Positions 32,193-42,693 of a DNA stretch of 43,767 bases are shown here, piece by piece. Positions within the stretch are counted from its first letter, which is position 1, and the number at the start of each line of letters is the position of its first letter. Made by a program: the position numbers and the translations under genes. The DNA is from Chara braunii (Eukaryota > Streptophyta > Charophyceae > Charales > Characeae), in NCBI GenBank assembly GCA_003427395.1, contig BFEA01000012.1, positions 6,315,629-6,359,395 on the forward strand, read 5' to 3'. The notes below the pieces were generated by a model. That model ran no database searches. It was not told where the DNA came from and worked only from the letters and a program-made list of their open reading frames with translations.

Positions 32193-32327
32193 GCGTACGC
32201 TCACACCAGTAGACTTTCTCGCCTGAACCTGGCCGTAATATTCGGCTAGGATATGTCCAGGAAACAAAGCGTACGCTCACACCAGTAGACTTTCTCGCCT
32301 GAACCTGGCCGTAATATTTGGCCAGGC
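32193..32327. repeat. 76-bp tandem duplication
   Basis: The unit starting GCGTACGCTCACACCAGTAG at 32193 is repeated at 32269. The copies agree through GAACCTGGCCGTAATATT with only a couple of mismatches at the end. Confidence 0.9.
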
Positions 32328-32484
32328 CTCCAGAGAAGTACTACCTTAGTGTGAATATTATATCCTTCCTCCGTCTGAAACCGGCCGATTGACGGCGCGA
32401 TCAGAGATGGCGGCGCTGTCTCCGCACAGTACTTCTCGCTGACACTGACCAACTAACTAACTGTTTGGTCGAAATTCTGACTAC

Positions 32485-32590
32485 CGTCTTCACCCGAATA
32501 GAACGACCGGTCATTATTATGCCCGGATTTTGTGCAACTTGCAGACTAGATACAGCGATAATGACCAGGCGTTCTATTCGGGTAAAGACG
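32485..32590. mobile_element. Family B inverted-repeat element (MITE), 106 bp
   Basis: The left end CGTCTTCACCCGAATAGAAC and the right end GTTCTATTCGGGTAAAGACG are near-perfect reverse complements. The match continues inward (GGTCATTAT with ATAATGACC), giving arms of about 34 bp around a short unpaired centre. No coding capacity. A target-site duplication could not be fixed. Two further copies lie within 5.3 kb. Confidence 0.8.
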
Positions 32591-33910
32591 ACAGCACGGA
32601 CGGATTAAGAAAGAAATACTGGCTGTAGATATAACGAAGATCGACGGAGAGCCAAAACAAAGGGGAAAAAAAAACAGAACGAAAGGCCAGTCTGCAAGTA
32701 TCCCTTTGTGCGTGCCAGCCGAATCTCGGCCTTTAAAGGATCTACTAGTCCTACTGCGCACGCTTTTGCTGTTGCTTTTGCTTTTGCTTCCGCGGTTTGT
32801 TTACGTTCGTTCTTAAGCGCCTGTGTCCCTTTTCGGGATCGGATTCACCCTGATTTTTCTCTATGTTTTTAAACTCCGGCCGATTTTTCTGCTACCCCCA
32901 CGTCTATTACAGTAAATAAAAGCACACATTTTATTTCAATGAGAGGCGAACGGGCAGGCGGGAGCGCGTGGGAGAAGAAGAAGAAGAAGAAGAAGACGGA
33001 GCAAACGCACACGATCACCCCATGAGCTGGGCGGGCAGTGCAGAGGCCCGGGGTACCCGCCCTAAGGCTGCTGAATATTACCGAGACGTAACTGTTTGTG
33101 AAAAACACATCTCTCGAGATCGAACGGTGACGATACAATATACTTGTTAAGCCCTGCCTGCCCCTCAACAAAAATACAAGAACAGGCCCCTCCTCCTTCC
33201 CTCCCCCGCCCCGTGCCCACGCCCCCCCCCGCAGCATCATCATACCGAGGGGGAAGCATGGAGGCATAAAAAGAGAAAGGAAACGGATTGTCGAGAATCT
33301 CAGCAAGGAAGAGGACCGTCAACGATAATCTTGACATGAACAACTCATACTCCACACCTTGGGAGTTCCCTCCCTCTTCGTGCCCGCTCACCTCTGAATA
33401 CAGTACAGTGCACCGATTTCCTACGGTATTCTATTCTGTTTGTCTACTATCTAAAAAATTATAATTACCATGATATTATTATTACTATATTGCTCCTATG
33501 ATAAATTGTTTTTTTTTTTTTTTATTCTGTCATCCTGATAATACTAATATGCTTAGAAACTGCGTAGCTCTTCGTCTACCCACAGCGGTCATCTTCTTCT
33601 CCGTTGCCCTGACTGGGCCTCTTCCCTTACCTCCTCCCCATCTCCTTTCCCCCCTCCTCTTTCCCTTTCCCCTGTCACACGTCCATATCAGCAAGGGCTC
33701 GCTCAGCCTTCGCCATTGACCACATGCCTAGAAGTCTTGTTAACCGAGAGAATTCCATACTCACACCGGGTCGTTTTGGGGCGAATGTAACCGTGAATGC
33801 GGTCACTTGCATCCGCTTGTCTCAATTCTCCCTTAGCCGCCATTGCCCATTCATTCAATCAAACCTCTGCACAAGGGCCGGCACCTCAGTCTCCTCTCCA
33901 CTGATTGATC
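32591..33910. other. Intergenic stretch, no gene seen
   Basis: A (GAA)n run at about 32975-32995, a T run at 33508-33524 and C-rich stretches (33195-33230) are present. Frames of up to 145 codons (32869-33306 minus) lack recognisable motifs. Confidence 0.5.
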
Positions 33911-34084
33911 GGGCCTCGCTCCACTAGAGAACACTCTACATGCATTTGGATGCTTTCCACTCCCCGTACATTCACAATGTTGGTATGGTCGACTAGGTGC
34001 ATTGGAATGATTCCAACATTGTGACTGTAAGGGAGCCGAAGGCGTCCAAATGCATGTAGAGTGTTGTGTAGCGGAACGAGGCCC
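33911..34084. mobile_element. Family A fold-back element, 174 bp
   Basis: The two halves are reverse complements almost throughout. The left arm starts GGGCCTCGCTCCACT and includes ACACTCTACATGCATTTGGA; the right arm includes TCCAAATGCATGTAGAGTGT and ends AACGAGGCCC. The arms are about 80 bp with a loop of roughly 15-20 bases. The ends match family A but the interior differs from the 131-bp copies. The flanks ATTGATC and ATTGATT could be a target duplication, though ATTGAT is also locally repetitive (34110-34140). Confidence 0.8.
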
Positions 34085-34164
34085 ATTGATTAAGTGAGCA
34101 ACCGGACAGATTGATCGATTGATCGATTGACGATTGGTTGATCGTTGGACATATCGGGCCTATC

Positions 34165-34215
34165 GGGCCTCTATCCACTACTCACCAAGGGTGCAAAATG
34201 AGAACGACGAAAACC
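34165..34215 (-). mobile_element. Family A element fragment
   Basis: GGGCCTCTATCCACTACTCA followed by CCAAGGGTGCAAAATGAGAA matches the reverse complement of the right end of the copies near 17.2 and 17.5 kb. No opposite end was found within 300 bp, so this is a partial copy. The GGGCCT end is preceded by a duplicated TATCGGGCC. Confidence 0.5.
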
Positions 34216-34532
34216 TGCATTCAAGGGTTAGAAACGATCGCAAAGGGCACATGCATATACACAGATGCCGCAAGAACAAGCAGTCACGTAGACACAATTG
34301 AGAGAGAGACAATCTCACATCAAAAAACAGAACCAAAAAAAGGTCCAGAACTGTGGAGAAAAGAGAGAAAAGGGAGAAAGAAGAAAAGGGAGGAAAGGGA
34401 GCACCGGGAGAGAAGGGAGCAATGCGAGAGAAGAGAGAGATACATTCTACAATCAGAGCACAGAAATTCCCCAATCTAAAAGCGCGTCCCCGTTAAGATC
34501 ACACTCGTCAAAGTCCTGTCTGTGTGTGCGTG

Positions 34533-34580
34533 TGAGAGAGAGAGGGAGGGGGAGACAGAGAGAGAGAGAGAGAGAGAGAG
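34533..34580. repeat. GA microsatellite
   Basis: Interrupted GA repeats preceded by a short GT run. Confidence 0.9.
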
Positions 34581-34842
34581 CGAGGGCATGTGTGGTGTGG
34601 AGAAGAGGGTTGGATTAGCAGATCCGTGGTTTTTTGGATGAGCGACAGTGTGGCTATATTGGTGACACTGGAACGTGAAGTGCGCCGTTCGACGACGAGT
34701 GTCATGTGAAACGTGAGGACATCAGCTGCAGTAGAAGCCAAGTTATACACGATGAGGGAGGGTTTTCGAGGTGTGCCGAACGGAACTATGATGGGATCAG
34801 TTGGACGAGGCAAGGCACGTATGTCCACCGCAAAGTGCCAAC

Positions 34843-34946
34843 TACCATCTTCACCCGAATAGAACGCCCTGTCATTATCGCTGGACTGGAACTTGGCCCA
34901 AATACAGCTATAAAGATCGGGCGTTCTATTTGGGTGAAGACGGGTA
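34843..34946. mobile_element. Family B inverted-repeat element (MITE), about 104 bp
   Basis: The ends ACCATCTTCACCCGAATAGA and TCTATTTGGGTGAAGACGGG are inverted repeats and match the copy at 32485. The first bases to the left (ACTAC) are also shared with that copy, so the true end may lie slightly further out. A further GTGAAGACGGGTTATAT fragment follows at 34970. Confidence 0.75.
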
Positions 34947-35216
34947 ATACGGTGGAATCAGCTCGATCGTGAAGACGGGTTATATAGTAATATAGTATGA
35001 TCGGCTGATCGGGCGGTCGATCAGCGGTGATCGAACTTCGACCATTCTTTCTTGTTCTTTTGCTTTCGTACTTTTCCCCCGTACTTTTCCCCTCGCCCAC
35101 CGATCTGATGCCGAAGACTACCTACACCATCATCATTCTCCCGATTGTCCTCCTCCGCATAGCCGCCCTGACCTTTCCTCGCCTCACTTCTTTTTTTACC
35201 ACGCTCAGATACTGAC
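34947..35216. other. Intergenic stretch, no gene seen
   Basis: It holds short GATCGG palindromic runs near 34997-35033 and a T/C-rich segment. No gene was recognised. Confidence 0.5.
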
Positions 35217-35264
35217 TTCCATCATCATCATTATCACCATCACCATCATCATCGTCCTCCTCAC

Positions 35265-35298
<34 letters not shown>

Positions 35299-35437
35299 GC
35301 CACCATCATCATCATCATCATCCTCACCATCATGATCATCATCATCATCATCATCACCATCATAATCATCATCATCATCATCACCACCTGACAGTCATCG
35401 TCGTGTTTTCCACAACTCATCATCATCACCGTTCATC
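35217..35437. repeat. CAT trinucleotide array
   Basis: Interrupted CAT repeats, with occasional CAC and CCT units, on the plus strand. It is similar to the array at 29835-29930. Confidence 0.95.
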
Positions 35438-35573
35438 CCAACGCGGTATCAACCGCCTGATTTAAAAAATCAAAGTCAAAAAAGGCAACTCCTCTTTTCT
35501 TTCAATTGCAGTATGTAATCGACAACACAGCAAATACTAACGACGACCATGACGTGTCGTTCTTTTGCAGCCG

Positions 35574-35576
<3 letters not shown>

Positions 35577-35623
<47 letters not shown>
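35577..35623. repeat. GA microsatellite
   Basis: About 22 GA repeats. It lies just after an open stretch that follows a good acceptor-like sequence (CTCTTTTCTTTCAATTGCAG ending at 35511). The open stretch is short and was not accepted as an exon. Confidence 0.95.
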
Positions 35624-35626
<3 letters not shown>

Positions 35627-37284
35627 CTACTCGAATCAGGTCATAAAAAGGGTGCGTAGCGTTTGGGGGAAGACGGTAGGGTGTCCTCAATGGACATCAA
35701 CGGAGAAACGAAGAGAGGGAGAGAGAGGTGCAGCAGAGTTTCGAAGCGTTGGATGGAGCCGAAGCCTGGGAACTATTTCCTCCCTACTCCCCACAGCATG
35801 TCATCATCATCCTCATCACCGCCATCATCATCATCATCCCCCCCCTACGTCCCACAGGGACCTACCTACCCCATAGTACCTACCCCATCGACGAGGCGGC
35901 GGCGTCTAAGGAAGAGAGAAGATGGAGGTGGAGGGACGAGACAAAGGAGAAGGAGAACGAGGAGAAGGATAAGGAGAAGAACTTGACAAAGGAGTGAGGT
36001 CAACAGCAAGAGGACGAGGAGGATTGGAGTTGAAGAAGATAGGAGGACGAAGCCAAGGGAGCGACGAGTAGATATGGGCCACTTAGGTGCACTAGCGATG
36101 ATGACGATGGCGGGAGTAGAAGCAGGAGAGAGAGGACAACAAAAAGGACAAGGTAAAGGAGTTTTCCCATAGGCAACTACCCACCACAAATTGGAGAAAA
36201 GAAAACAGGAGAATGGATGTGGGTGTGGATATGCCTCTTCTTGGAATTTCCCCTCTCCCCTCGTCTCGTCTATGGCGTCAGTTTCCTGACATCAACGGCG
36301 CATCGGGACGGATCTGACCACGATTTCGGCCACATTCACTCGAGGAAGTCACAGTGTGAGTATCGCGTCAGCTTCCCGATATCAACGACCCAACGCACAC
36401 CGACTATACCTCCTCCTCTTCCTCCTCCTCCTCCTCCTCCTCCTCCTCTCCGCACTCAACCTCTCCTCCTCGTCCGAGGTGCATCGTCCTCTCCTTGTCT
36501 CATGCTCTCGTCATCATTCGTACACGCCATCCGTACCGTTTCCCCACTCGCGCTTCAGTGCTTTTCAAATCGTTTTGGACCGTACATGCACTAGTGGGAC
36601 TTTCTGGACTGGATCTGGCGGTAATCGATGGTCAGACACGTCCAGGAAGAACTCCCAGCGTGGGTACGTACGCCTTTCATCATGATCACCATCATCATAC
36701 AGTGACGCCCTTTCCCCCCCTGGTCTTCGTCATCAACCTGCCGTTCCCGTGCACGGAACAACAACTCATCTATCCAGTCCAGGTTAATAAAAACGAAGAG
36801 GACGTGGAAGCGGAGCTGCACGAGAGATCGAGGACGAGGGAGACGACGAGGGGAGGGCAAGGACGACTTTGTAGGCGAGCGAAACCAAGCGAAAGAAAAG
36901 GAAAAAGGGGGCGGCAGCCGAAGGCGTCACTTGAGCAGCTTACCGGCACGCTGGCCACCAGCGGGAGGTCAAGTCACCTGCCAAGGAAGAGGAGAGCAGA
37001 CAAACCCATAAAGCAATGCGCAGGAATTAGTCCCGCCTGGTTTTCTGGCTCAGGACGAGGACATGGCCTGCGCCTGCACGGGGAATCATGGATGGCAAAA
37101 CGAGGGAAGGGAACGGACTGGACCCAGGGTGAGGGCGCGGAGAACGCAGCCGTAAGGGCCCAACTTTTTTTTTTCCCCGGGAAGGGGGCCGCGAGGGCGG
37201 AGTTGCGCGTCCGTTTCAGTTTCAGGTACATCTGCGCCAGGCCTCGTTTTGACTTACCGTGAGCACACAGGTGCGGATGCCATA
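35624..37284. other. Purine-rich and CTC-rich stretch, no gene supported
   Basis: Includes a CAT run near 35800-35840, a purine-rich block (35880-36170) and a CTC run at 36409-36448. A 255-codon plus frame (36495-37262) opens without ATG at its start, crosses a CAT run and has no recognised domain. Confidence 0.5.
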
Positions 37285-37415
37285 GGGCCTCGCTCCACTG
37301 CTCACGACATGCACGAAGGACAAAAAATATCGCGGTGCATTCTTTCTGTGTTCTAGGGGAAGAGTCGCTTTGGACATTTCGTGGGGAGTGGGGAGTGGGG
37401 AGTGGAGCTAGGCCC
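37285..37415 (+). mobile_element. Family A inverted-repeat element (MITE), 131 bp
   Basis: The ends are GGGCCTCGCTCCACTGCTCA and GAGTGGAGCTAGGCCC, and the interior shares TGTTCTAGGGGAAGA with the copy at 17444-17574. Length is identical at 131 bp. Both flanks are ATA, a possible 3-bp target duplication. The right arm is slightly altered by a GTGGGGA triplication. Confidence 0.75.
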
Positions 37416-37754
37416 ATAGTTTGTGCGTCCATGTCATTGGGGAAGGCTAATGTGTGCCTACCAACTGGCCTAATGTGTGCCTAGCAACTGGACTCTACAC
37501 AGAAAGAAAGATTGACTCTACACAAAAAAAAAGATTGCGTCACGAGGAACGTGAGATAGTTTTATGTTACTTCCAGTGCCCTGTCCTGTCTTCTGGTGAG
37601 GGGGGTGGGGCAGCATTGGCTGGGCCGGAGTGGCCAGGTGTTATCCTTCATTGTCCAGTCATCCCCTTCGACATCTGCTCTGTCATCCACTTCGCATTTT
37701 CTTATTGGGGAATCTATCCATATTTCCCGGAACAGGTTTATTCAGGCAGCCCTA
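37416..37754. other. Intergenic stretch, no gene seen
   Basis: CTAATGTGTGCCTA is duplicated at 37447-37483, and GATTGACTCTACACA is partly duplicated near 37489-37530. No gene was recognised. Confidence 0.5.
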
Positions 37755-37834
37755 CAGTCTTTGCCCGAATAGAACACCGGGTCATTACAGCCGTATTGGT
37801 GCAACTTCCAGTCTACATACAGCGATAATTCACA
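37755..37834. mobile_element. Family B element, right end truncated
   Basis: The left end CAGTCTTTGCCCGAATAGAA and the interior (GGTCATTA, TTGGTGCAACTT, ACATACAGCGATAAT) match the copy at 32485-32590. The right terminal repeat is absent, replaced by CACAGCCCTAAGG. Confidence 0.65.
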
Positions 37835-38032
37835 GCCCTAAGGACGCGGTAGGCTTTGGCGTCCGTGTCAAGGTGGCACATTTTCAGTGGCAGGGAACCG
37901 GTGCACAAGTGCATTCTAACAGGGTGAAAGTTGTTGGGGGAACGGTCCACCGTGTTTTTACGGACTACCTACAGCTGCCGCACGTAGAACCCACACGGTA
38001 GTAAATTTGGAGGATCATAATTGGAGGACCGT

Positions 38033-38830
38033 AATTGGAGGACTGGTCCTCGCTTGCATGTGAACTGCAAAAGGGCCTTCAGGCCCAGGCATTGAGGCCC
38101 TTCTTCTCAAAACAGGAATGTCGACACTGGGAAGAAGCGCGAAGGCGCAACAAAACAGGCATCAGCTGCAAGAGGCGACTTTGGCGATTTTTTGTGCTTT
38201 GAGGAACTCACAGAAAATTCTTGAAAATTTGAGAATCCGTAGATTAGGTCGTGGTCTTTCCAGGGAAAATATCAGAAAATTTTTAATAATTCATTAAGAC
38301 CGCAAAATTATCGCCACGCAAATTTGGAGGATCGGTCCCCCCTTGTATGTGAACTGCAAAAGGGCCCTCAGGCCTGGGCTTTGAGGTCATTCTTCTCAAA
38401 ATAGGGAGCTCAGTGCTGGGAAGACAAGGGAAGACGAAATGAAAAAGGTGTCCGGTGCAAGAGGCAACTTTGGTGATTTTTTACGCTTCGAGGAACTGAC
38501 AAAAAAATCAGAAAATTTAAGAATCGGTAGATTAGGTCGTGATCTTTCCCAAAGAAAACAAAATCAGAAAATTTTCAAAATTTTATTAAGACAGCAAAAT
38601 AATTGTCGCGCTGATTCGACATATTTTCCATTTTTGTCATGTGTGGGCCAATGGAAAAAGTACTCCAACTTCAATGATTTTTTGCGCTCATAAGAATGCG
38701 TGAAAAAACCTAAAAATTAGAGTACTCGTAGATTTTGTTGCCATCTTTTCAAGACAAATATTAAATTTAAATAAAAAATAATTTCATTTGCGAAATAGAT
38801 CGCGGCAGCAATTCAACCCATATTCCATTT
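38033..38830 (+). repeat. Family D tandem array
   Basis: The segment beginning TTGGAGGACTGGTCC at 38033 recurs as TTGGAGGATCGGTCC at 38323 (period about 290 bp). Both carry GTGAACTGCAAAAGGGCC, CTTCTCAAAA, CTTTGGNGATTTTTT and GTAGATTAGGTCGTG. A third, shorter unit follows (AAGTACTCCAACTTCAATGA at about 38660). The same blocks occur once at 24760-25110. The composition is AT-rich with no conserved frame. Confidence 0.85.
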
Positions 38831-38832
38831 TT

Positions 38833-38837
<5 letters not shown>

Positions 38838-38916
<79 letters not shown>
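38838..38916. repeat. CT microsatellite at the end of the family D array
   Basis: About 39 CT repeats start directly after CATTTTTGTCAT, the sequence that in the preceding unit (near 38630-38641) continues as GTGTGGGCC. Confidence 0.95.
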
Positions 38917-38919
<3 letters not shown>

Positions 38920-39648
38920 ACGTGTGCTTAGTCCAGTTGCTTTGGCTACCTTAGGGTTGCGTTGTCGAGCGCATCGGCCCCCACGCGAACGAGGGCCCTC
39001 CCGGCCGCGTCATGCAGGAGATAAAACAAAAAGCAAAACACAGAGACAACTCGGGGACGACGCATAATTAATCCCGTGGACCGCCGAGACGGTCGTGGTC
39101 GCGTCATCCCTTCACCGCTCTAGCCGAGTGCGCCAGCTGTACATCCCGCGGTCCCCTACGACACGACAGGTTCCCGCGCGACATAAGCTTGTTTCCCTAA
39201 GGGGTCGTCACCACCCTTAGGGGCGTATCCCTACCGAGCTACTGACCCACGTGCGAAAGATTTACACGCAGTTGCAAGAGTTGGGTCAGCCCATGGCGTT
39301 TGCTCGCTCGCTGTAGTATAGGTACTCGCGATTAAAACGCCTATTGAACCCGGACGTCGTCTATTCCTTAGGGCGCTGATCTCTTAAGTACGAAACGTAC
39401 AGCGATTGACAAGGATGGTTTCAACCAAGTGTGAAACCCCCAATATCCGAGTCCTTTTGATCACTAATTAAAAAAAAAGACATAACAACCACACATAGTT
39501 ACATAAAAAAGAATCGACCGTAGTCGACATTAACATATATCCAATCTAAAATGATAACCGACCGAATCTAAATAATTATTAAATACATACAATAACACAA
39601 TATCAAAATAAAATCCGACCACCCCGGGTCGAATTCCACAAAAATCAT
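38917..39648. other. Intergenic stretch, possible 3' UTR at right edge
   Basis: GC-rich until about 39440, with a near-palindromic CCCTAAGGGG and CCCTTAGGGG pair at 39197-39225. It then turns AT-rich. Read on the minus strand, 39648 to about 39460 is T-rich like a 3' UTR of the candidate terminal exon next to it. No rRNA or tRNA match was recognised. Confidence 0.4.
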
Positions 39649-40029
39649 TCAGCCGTCAACGAGGAGTTGACTTTCGACAATAACATAATGCAGCTGACAC
39701 AGTAGTCGGACAACCTTAGTTTTGGCTTGATGAGATGCGGTGCCAAAGTTATTCATTCCACCTACCACCGACCTAAGATTAGGTACGGACAAACTCATTT
39801 TCACACCTGCCCAATTTTTTTGGATGACAGACTGCTTTGTTGATGATTCTTGATCAGGTGCATTGCTTGAAGTGTTACATGCCTCTCGCTTTAGGAAGTG
39901 GTCTGGGGTACTTCTCCTCCTCGCCCGAGTACAAGACTCAGATCTCAGAAGTCGGACCGTCTCCACCGAATCGGTAAAATACTCCCCCCGTAGAACGGTC
40001 CACTCTAGGTTGATAAACAGGGTCGGCTC
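39649..40029 (-). CDS. Candidate terminal exon, unknown protein
   Basis: A 126-codon open stretch begins right after an acceptor-like sequence (TTCATTGCTTTAG ending at 40030; this TAG also closes the frame upstream) and ends in TGA at 39651-39649. The peptide includes FINLEWTVLRGEYFTDSVET, a basic TRARRRSTPDHFLKR stretch and QAKTKVVRLLCQLHYVIVES. The composition is balanced and free of low complexity, unlike most open frames in this window. What follows on the minus strand is AT-rich, as a 3' UTR would be. I recognise no domain. It could belong to a host gene with exons further right or to a retroelement. Confidence 0.35.
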   Translation of the reverse strand, partial: EPTLFINLEWTVLRGEYFTDSVETVRLLRSESCTRARRRSTPDHFLKREACNTSSNAPDQESSTKQSVIQKNWAGVKMSLSVPNLRSVVGGMNNFGTASHQAKTKVVRLLCQLHYVIVESQLLVDG

Positions 40030-40789
40030 CTAAAGCAATGAACCCCCGCCCCAGCTGCTTCCTTGAGAGAGAGGATGTATCCACTGCAAGTAGCTTTCAA
40101 TTATTTTTATCTCTCCTAAGTTCAGGGTAACTTAGACAAAAAGAAGACAGCGGAGATAAAAAATGAGCATCATTTGAACAGGTACAGTCATTCGGGATAA
40201 AACGGGTAATCCTTAGGAAAATACTAAGTCCATTTGACCTTATCTGCTTTATTTCAATCGAATTTATTTTACGATACACACAAAACTAATGTTGTTCAAA
40301 ACAACGAATCATTTTTAGCATGCAGGCAGGTGAGAAGTAAAAGAAAGACAATCATTTTTCCTTTTCTCAATTAGGCATAATTAATCTCCTTTGCAAGCAT
40401 CCTTCTACCTACCTGCACAACACACAAACAACACAATCAAAAGAAGATAAGCAAAGTCTCACTACTCATGCCAGACCCACCTTTTCACTCATGCATGACG
40501 CCCACAACCCCACTCAACCTTTTCTCTTGAACATTCAAAGCAAAAGGGTCAAGCAATGTGTGGGTGCACACAAGTGTGAAGGGCGTCTGAGTCGTCCACT
40601 GACCTCGAGTGAAGTGGTGTCGAAGAAGCGTCCTGGCTCACTCAAGAAAGTCAACCAATAAGCCGTCTGTGTCACCGCAAGTTGTAGTCTCAAGGAAAAT
40701 TCTGATCAAACCACCTCTCACTCGCACGCCTCACCCGTGGTAGCCCAAGCGTGAAGACGACAAGCCGCATGCGTCTCAGAAAAACACTC
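40030..40789. other. AT-rich intergenic or intronic stretch
   Basis: No element, tandem repeat or coding frame was recognised. If the candidate terminal exon is real, this would be its preceding intron. Confidence 0.4.
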
Positions 40790-41095
40790 AGTCTGGTACC
40801 ACGTCAATCCCAACTTGTCTCAGTCTGTTACCACGTCAGTCCCAACTGGTCACAAGTGGTCCCAGATAGTTCCAGATGGTCCCATGTTGTCAAACACTTC
40901 GTCGAATGACTATTGAGTCGAAAACCGTTTCCGCCACACTTCTAAAAAAAAATAAAACCGGTGCTGAATCTCAAAACCTCATGCATCGAGACTACCGCAA
41001 ATGACCGCCTGTGTTCTACGTCAGTCCCAACTGAACCCAGACAGTCCCAAGTAGTCCAGTCCCACTGCTGCAAGTGTTGGTTAGTCCCAACTACA
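40790..41095. repeat. Cluster of CAGTCCCAACT-like motifs
   Basis: CAATCCCAACT, CAGTCCCAACT (twice), TAGTCCCAACT and shorter CAGTCCCA or GGTCCCA variants occur within 300 bp, two of them in ACGTCAGTCCCAACTG. Spacing is irregular, so this is either a decayed minisatellite or a cluster of binding-site-like words. Confidence 0.5.
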
Positions 41096-42495
41096 AAACA
41101 TTTATCTCATATGCCGCATAAAAAAAATAAACCTGTCCGTCGCGCTTATATTTCGTACTGTCGCATGCTGTCAACCGCCACCATGTCACGTTGCTGCTGC
41201 TGTACACACCAATGGTATCAGACCTTCACCAATAAAAGCAAACGCTGCGCCGCAACAAAAAAATTTTCCGTGCCGTAAAAGAAACCTCCACTGCGGCGCC
41301 GCACGTCCCACCGTCGTGCCGCAATTCCATTATCGTGTCGAACCCTCGTCGAAAAACGGCAGCGCAGGTATTTGCTCATAATTTTGCATTCGACTTAGTA
41401 CTAATGCCGGTTACCATACCAAGAAGGGTCAGGAGTGAAGAGTAAGAACTTTCAGCGTGACGCCGTGAAGCGAATTCCTCGGCTATTGGGGTCGGGACTA
41501 CCTATGGAAACGTTGTGAGGAAACCCGGGGAGGGGTCATCTGTCCGCTGCTGAAGCCAGGGACAGCGGCGTCTGTCACCCGCCGTGCCCGCTTCAGAGGT
41601 CCTCAGCGGCGGAACAGGGAGTGGGTTTCGTATTGCCCGTCACACCCCACCTGAATGCTCGGTCGGAAGACCGTCACGACATGCCCGAATGAAAGGAAGC
41701 TTGAACAAAATTAAATAAATTATCACGGACTTAAANATNCGTTAATTATCAAACATGTGTAGGTAATTAATAGTACACAGACTCCTAATTTTACTAAAAT
41801 AAACAAGNCGCAGTCCAGCGTGAGAGGGTCCACACGAGAAACTCTCATAAACCCCAGGGTAATGCCTGCAACTTTGTATCACCTTGTAGGGTCCTTTCAG
41901 ATTGTCATGCAGTTCCCGCCACANCGAGGCTGCCCCCATTTCTCCCCAAGTTGTTACCCCATGTCACAGCGTGACGATCTGTGCAATGCTTTGAGAACAC
42001 TTGNTGTCTGATGCTCAGGCCTAGCNTTGGGTCNTATTCCCCTTCACTGTCAAGTCACTGGTATCAACCTGGTTGATTGTTGAAGCAGGCCCAGCTCCCC
42101 TTTGATGATCAAGTTGGGCATGTGAGGGTGGTCTCAGGGAGTATCCACCATTTCNTGTTCGTCCGCATTTGCTCCTGGTCAGTCCTAGGAAATCGCACAT
42201 GTTCGAAAGTCACCCTCCTACTGTCATTTTTCGTTATGTCCAATCCTCGTCCTTTTAAGAATCCGAACGGTCAGTTTTNCTGAATTGTAGCCCCCTAAAG
42301 GGATGTGGTGTCCGATCGTTGATAGAACCCCCCAAGTGTGAGAGGCCAATTTAATTCGAATTTCAGCTCAAAAATCCGTGCAGGAAGCCTCATGCAATCC
42401 TCTGTTTGAGGTTTCTCATGGTCCAGTCCCTTGCTGAGGCCTCCCCCATTTCTGGAAACCCTCTTTCAACCCCTGATCACTCTCCTTCACTTCTT
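41096..42495. other. Intergenic stretch with scattered single Ns
   Basis: Single unresolved bases occur at roughly 41735, 41738, 41809, 41924, 42004, 42026, 42034, 42155 and 42279. No gene was recognised. A 10-base match to the tRNA-iMet primer-binding word (TGGTATCAGA, 41213) has no long terminal repeat next to it. Confidence 0.5.
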
Positions 42496-42500
42496 TTTTT

Positions 42501-42589
<89 letters not shown>

Positions 42590-42693
42590 ATGCGTGTGTG
42601 TGTGTGTGTGTGCGTGTGGGTGGGTGGATGTGGGTGTGTGTGTGTGTGTGTGCGTGTGGGTGTGTGTGTGTGGGTGTGTGTGTGTGTGTGTGT
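42496..42693. repeat. Compound T, CT and GT microsatellite
   Basis: A T run (about 42494-42505) is followed by about 40 CT repeats to 42585 and then interrupted GT repeats to 42693. Confidence 0.95.

Noticed and set aside
35512-35623. Open stretch after a strong acceptor at 35511, running into Glu-Arg codons of a GA repeat
   Set aside because: Only about 22 codons of non-repetitive sequence, with no donor recognised after the microsatellite.
36495-37262. 255-codon plus-strand frame with basic C-terminal half
   Set aside because: It does not start at ATG, crosses a CAT run and a purine-rich block, and shows no recognised domain.
39060-39440. GC-rich block considered as rRNA gene or organelle-derived insertion
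   Set aside because: No conserved rRNA core segment could be matched on either strand, and no organelle gene was recognised.
41213-41224. TGGTATCAGACC resembling a tRNA-iMet primer-binding site of a copia-type retrotransposon
   Set aside because: Only 10 of 12 bases match and no long terminal repeat or gag-pol coding was found nearby, so chance is likely.
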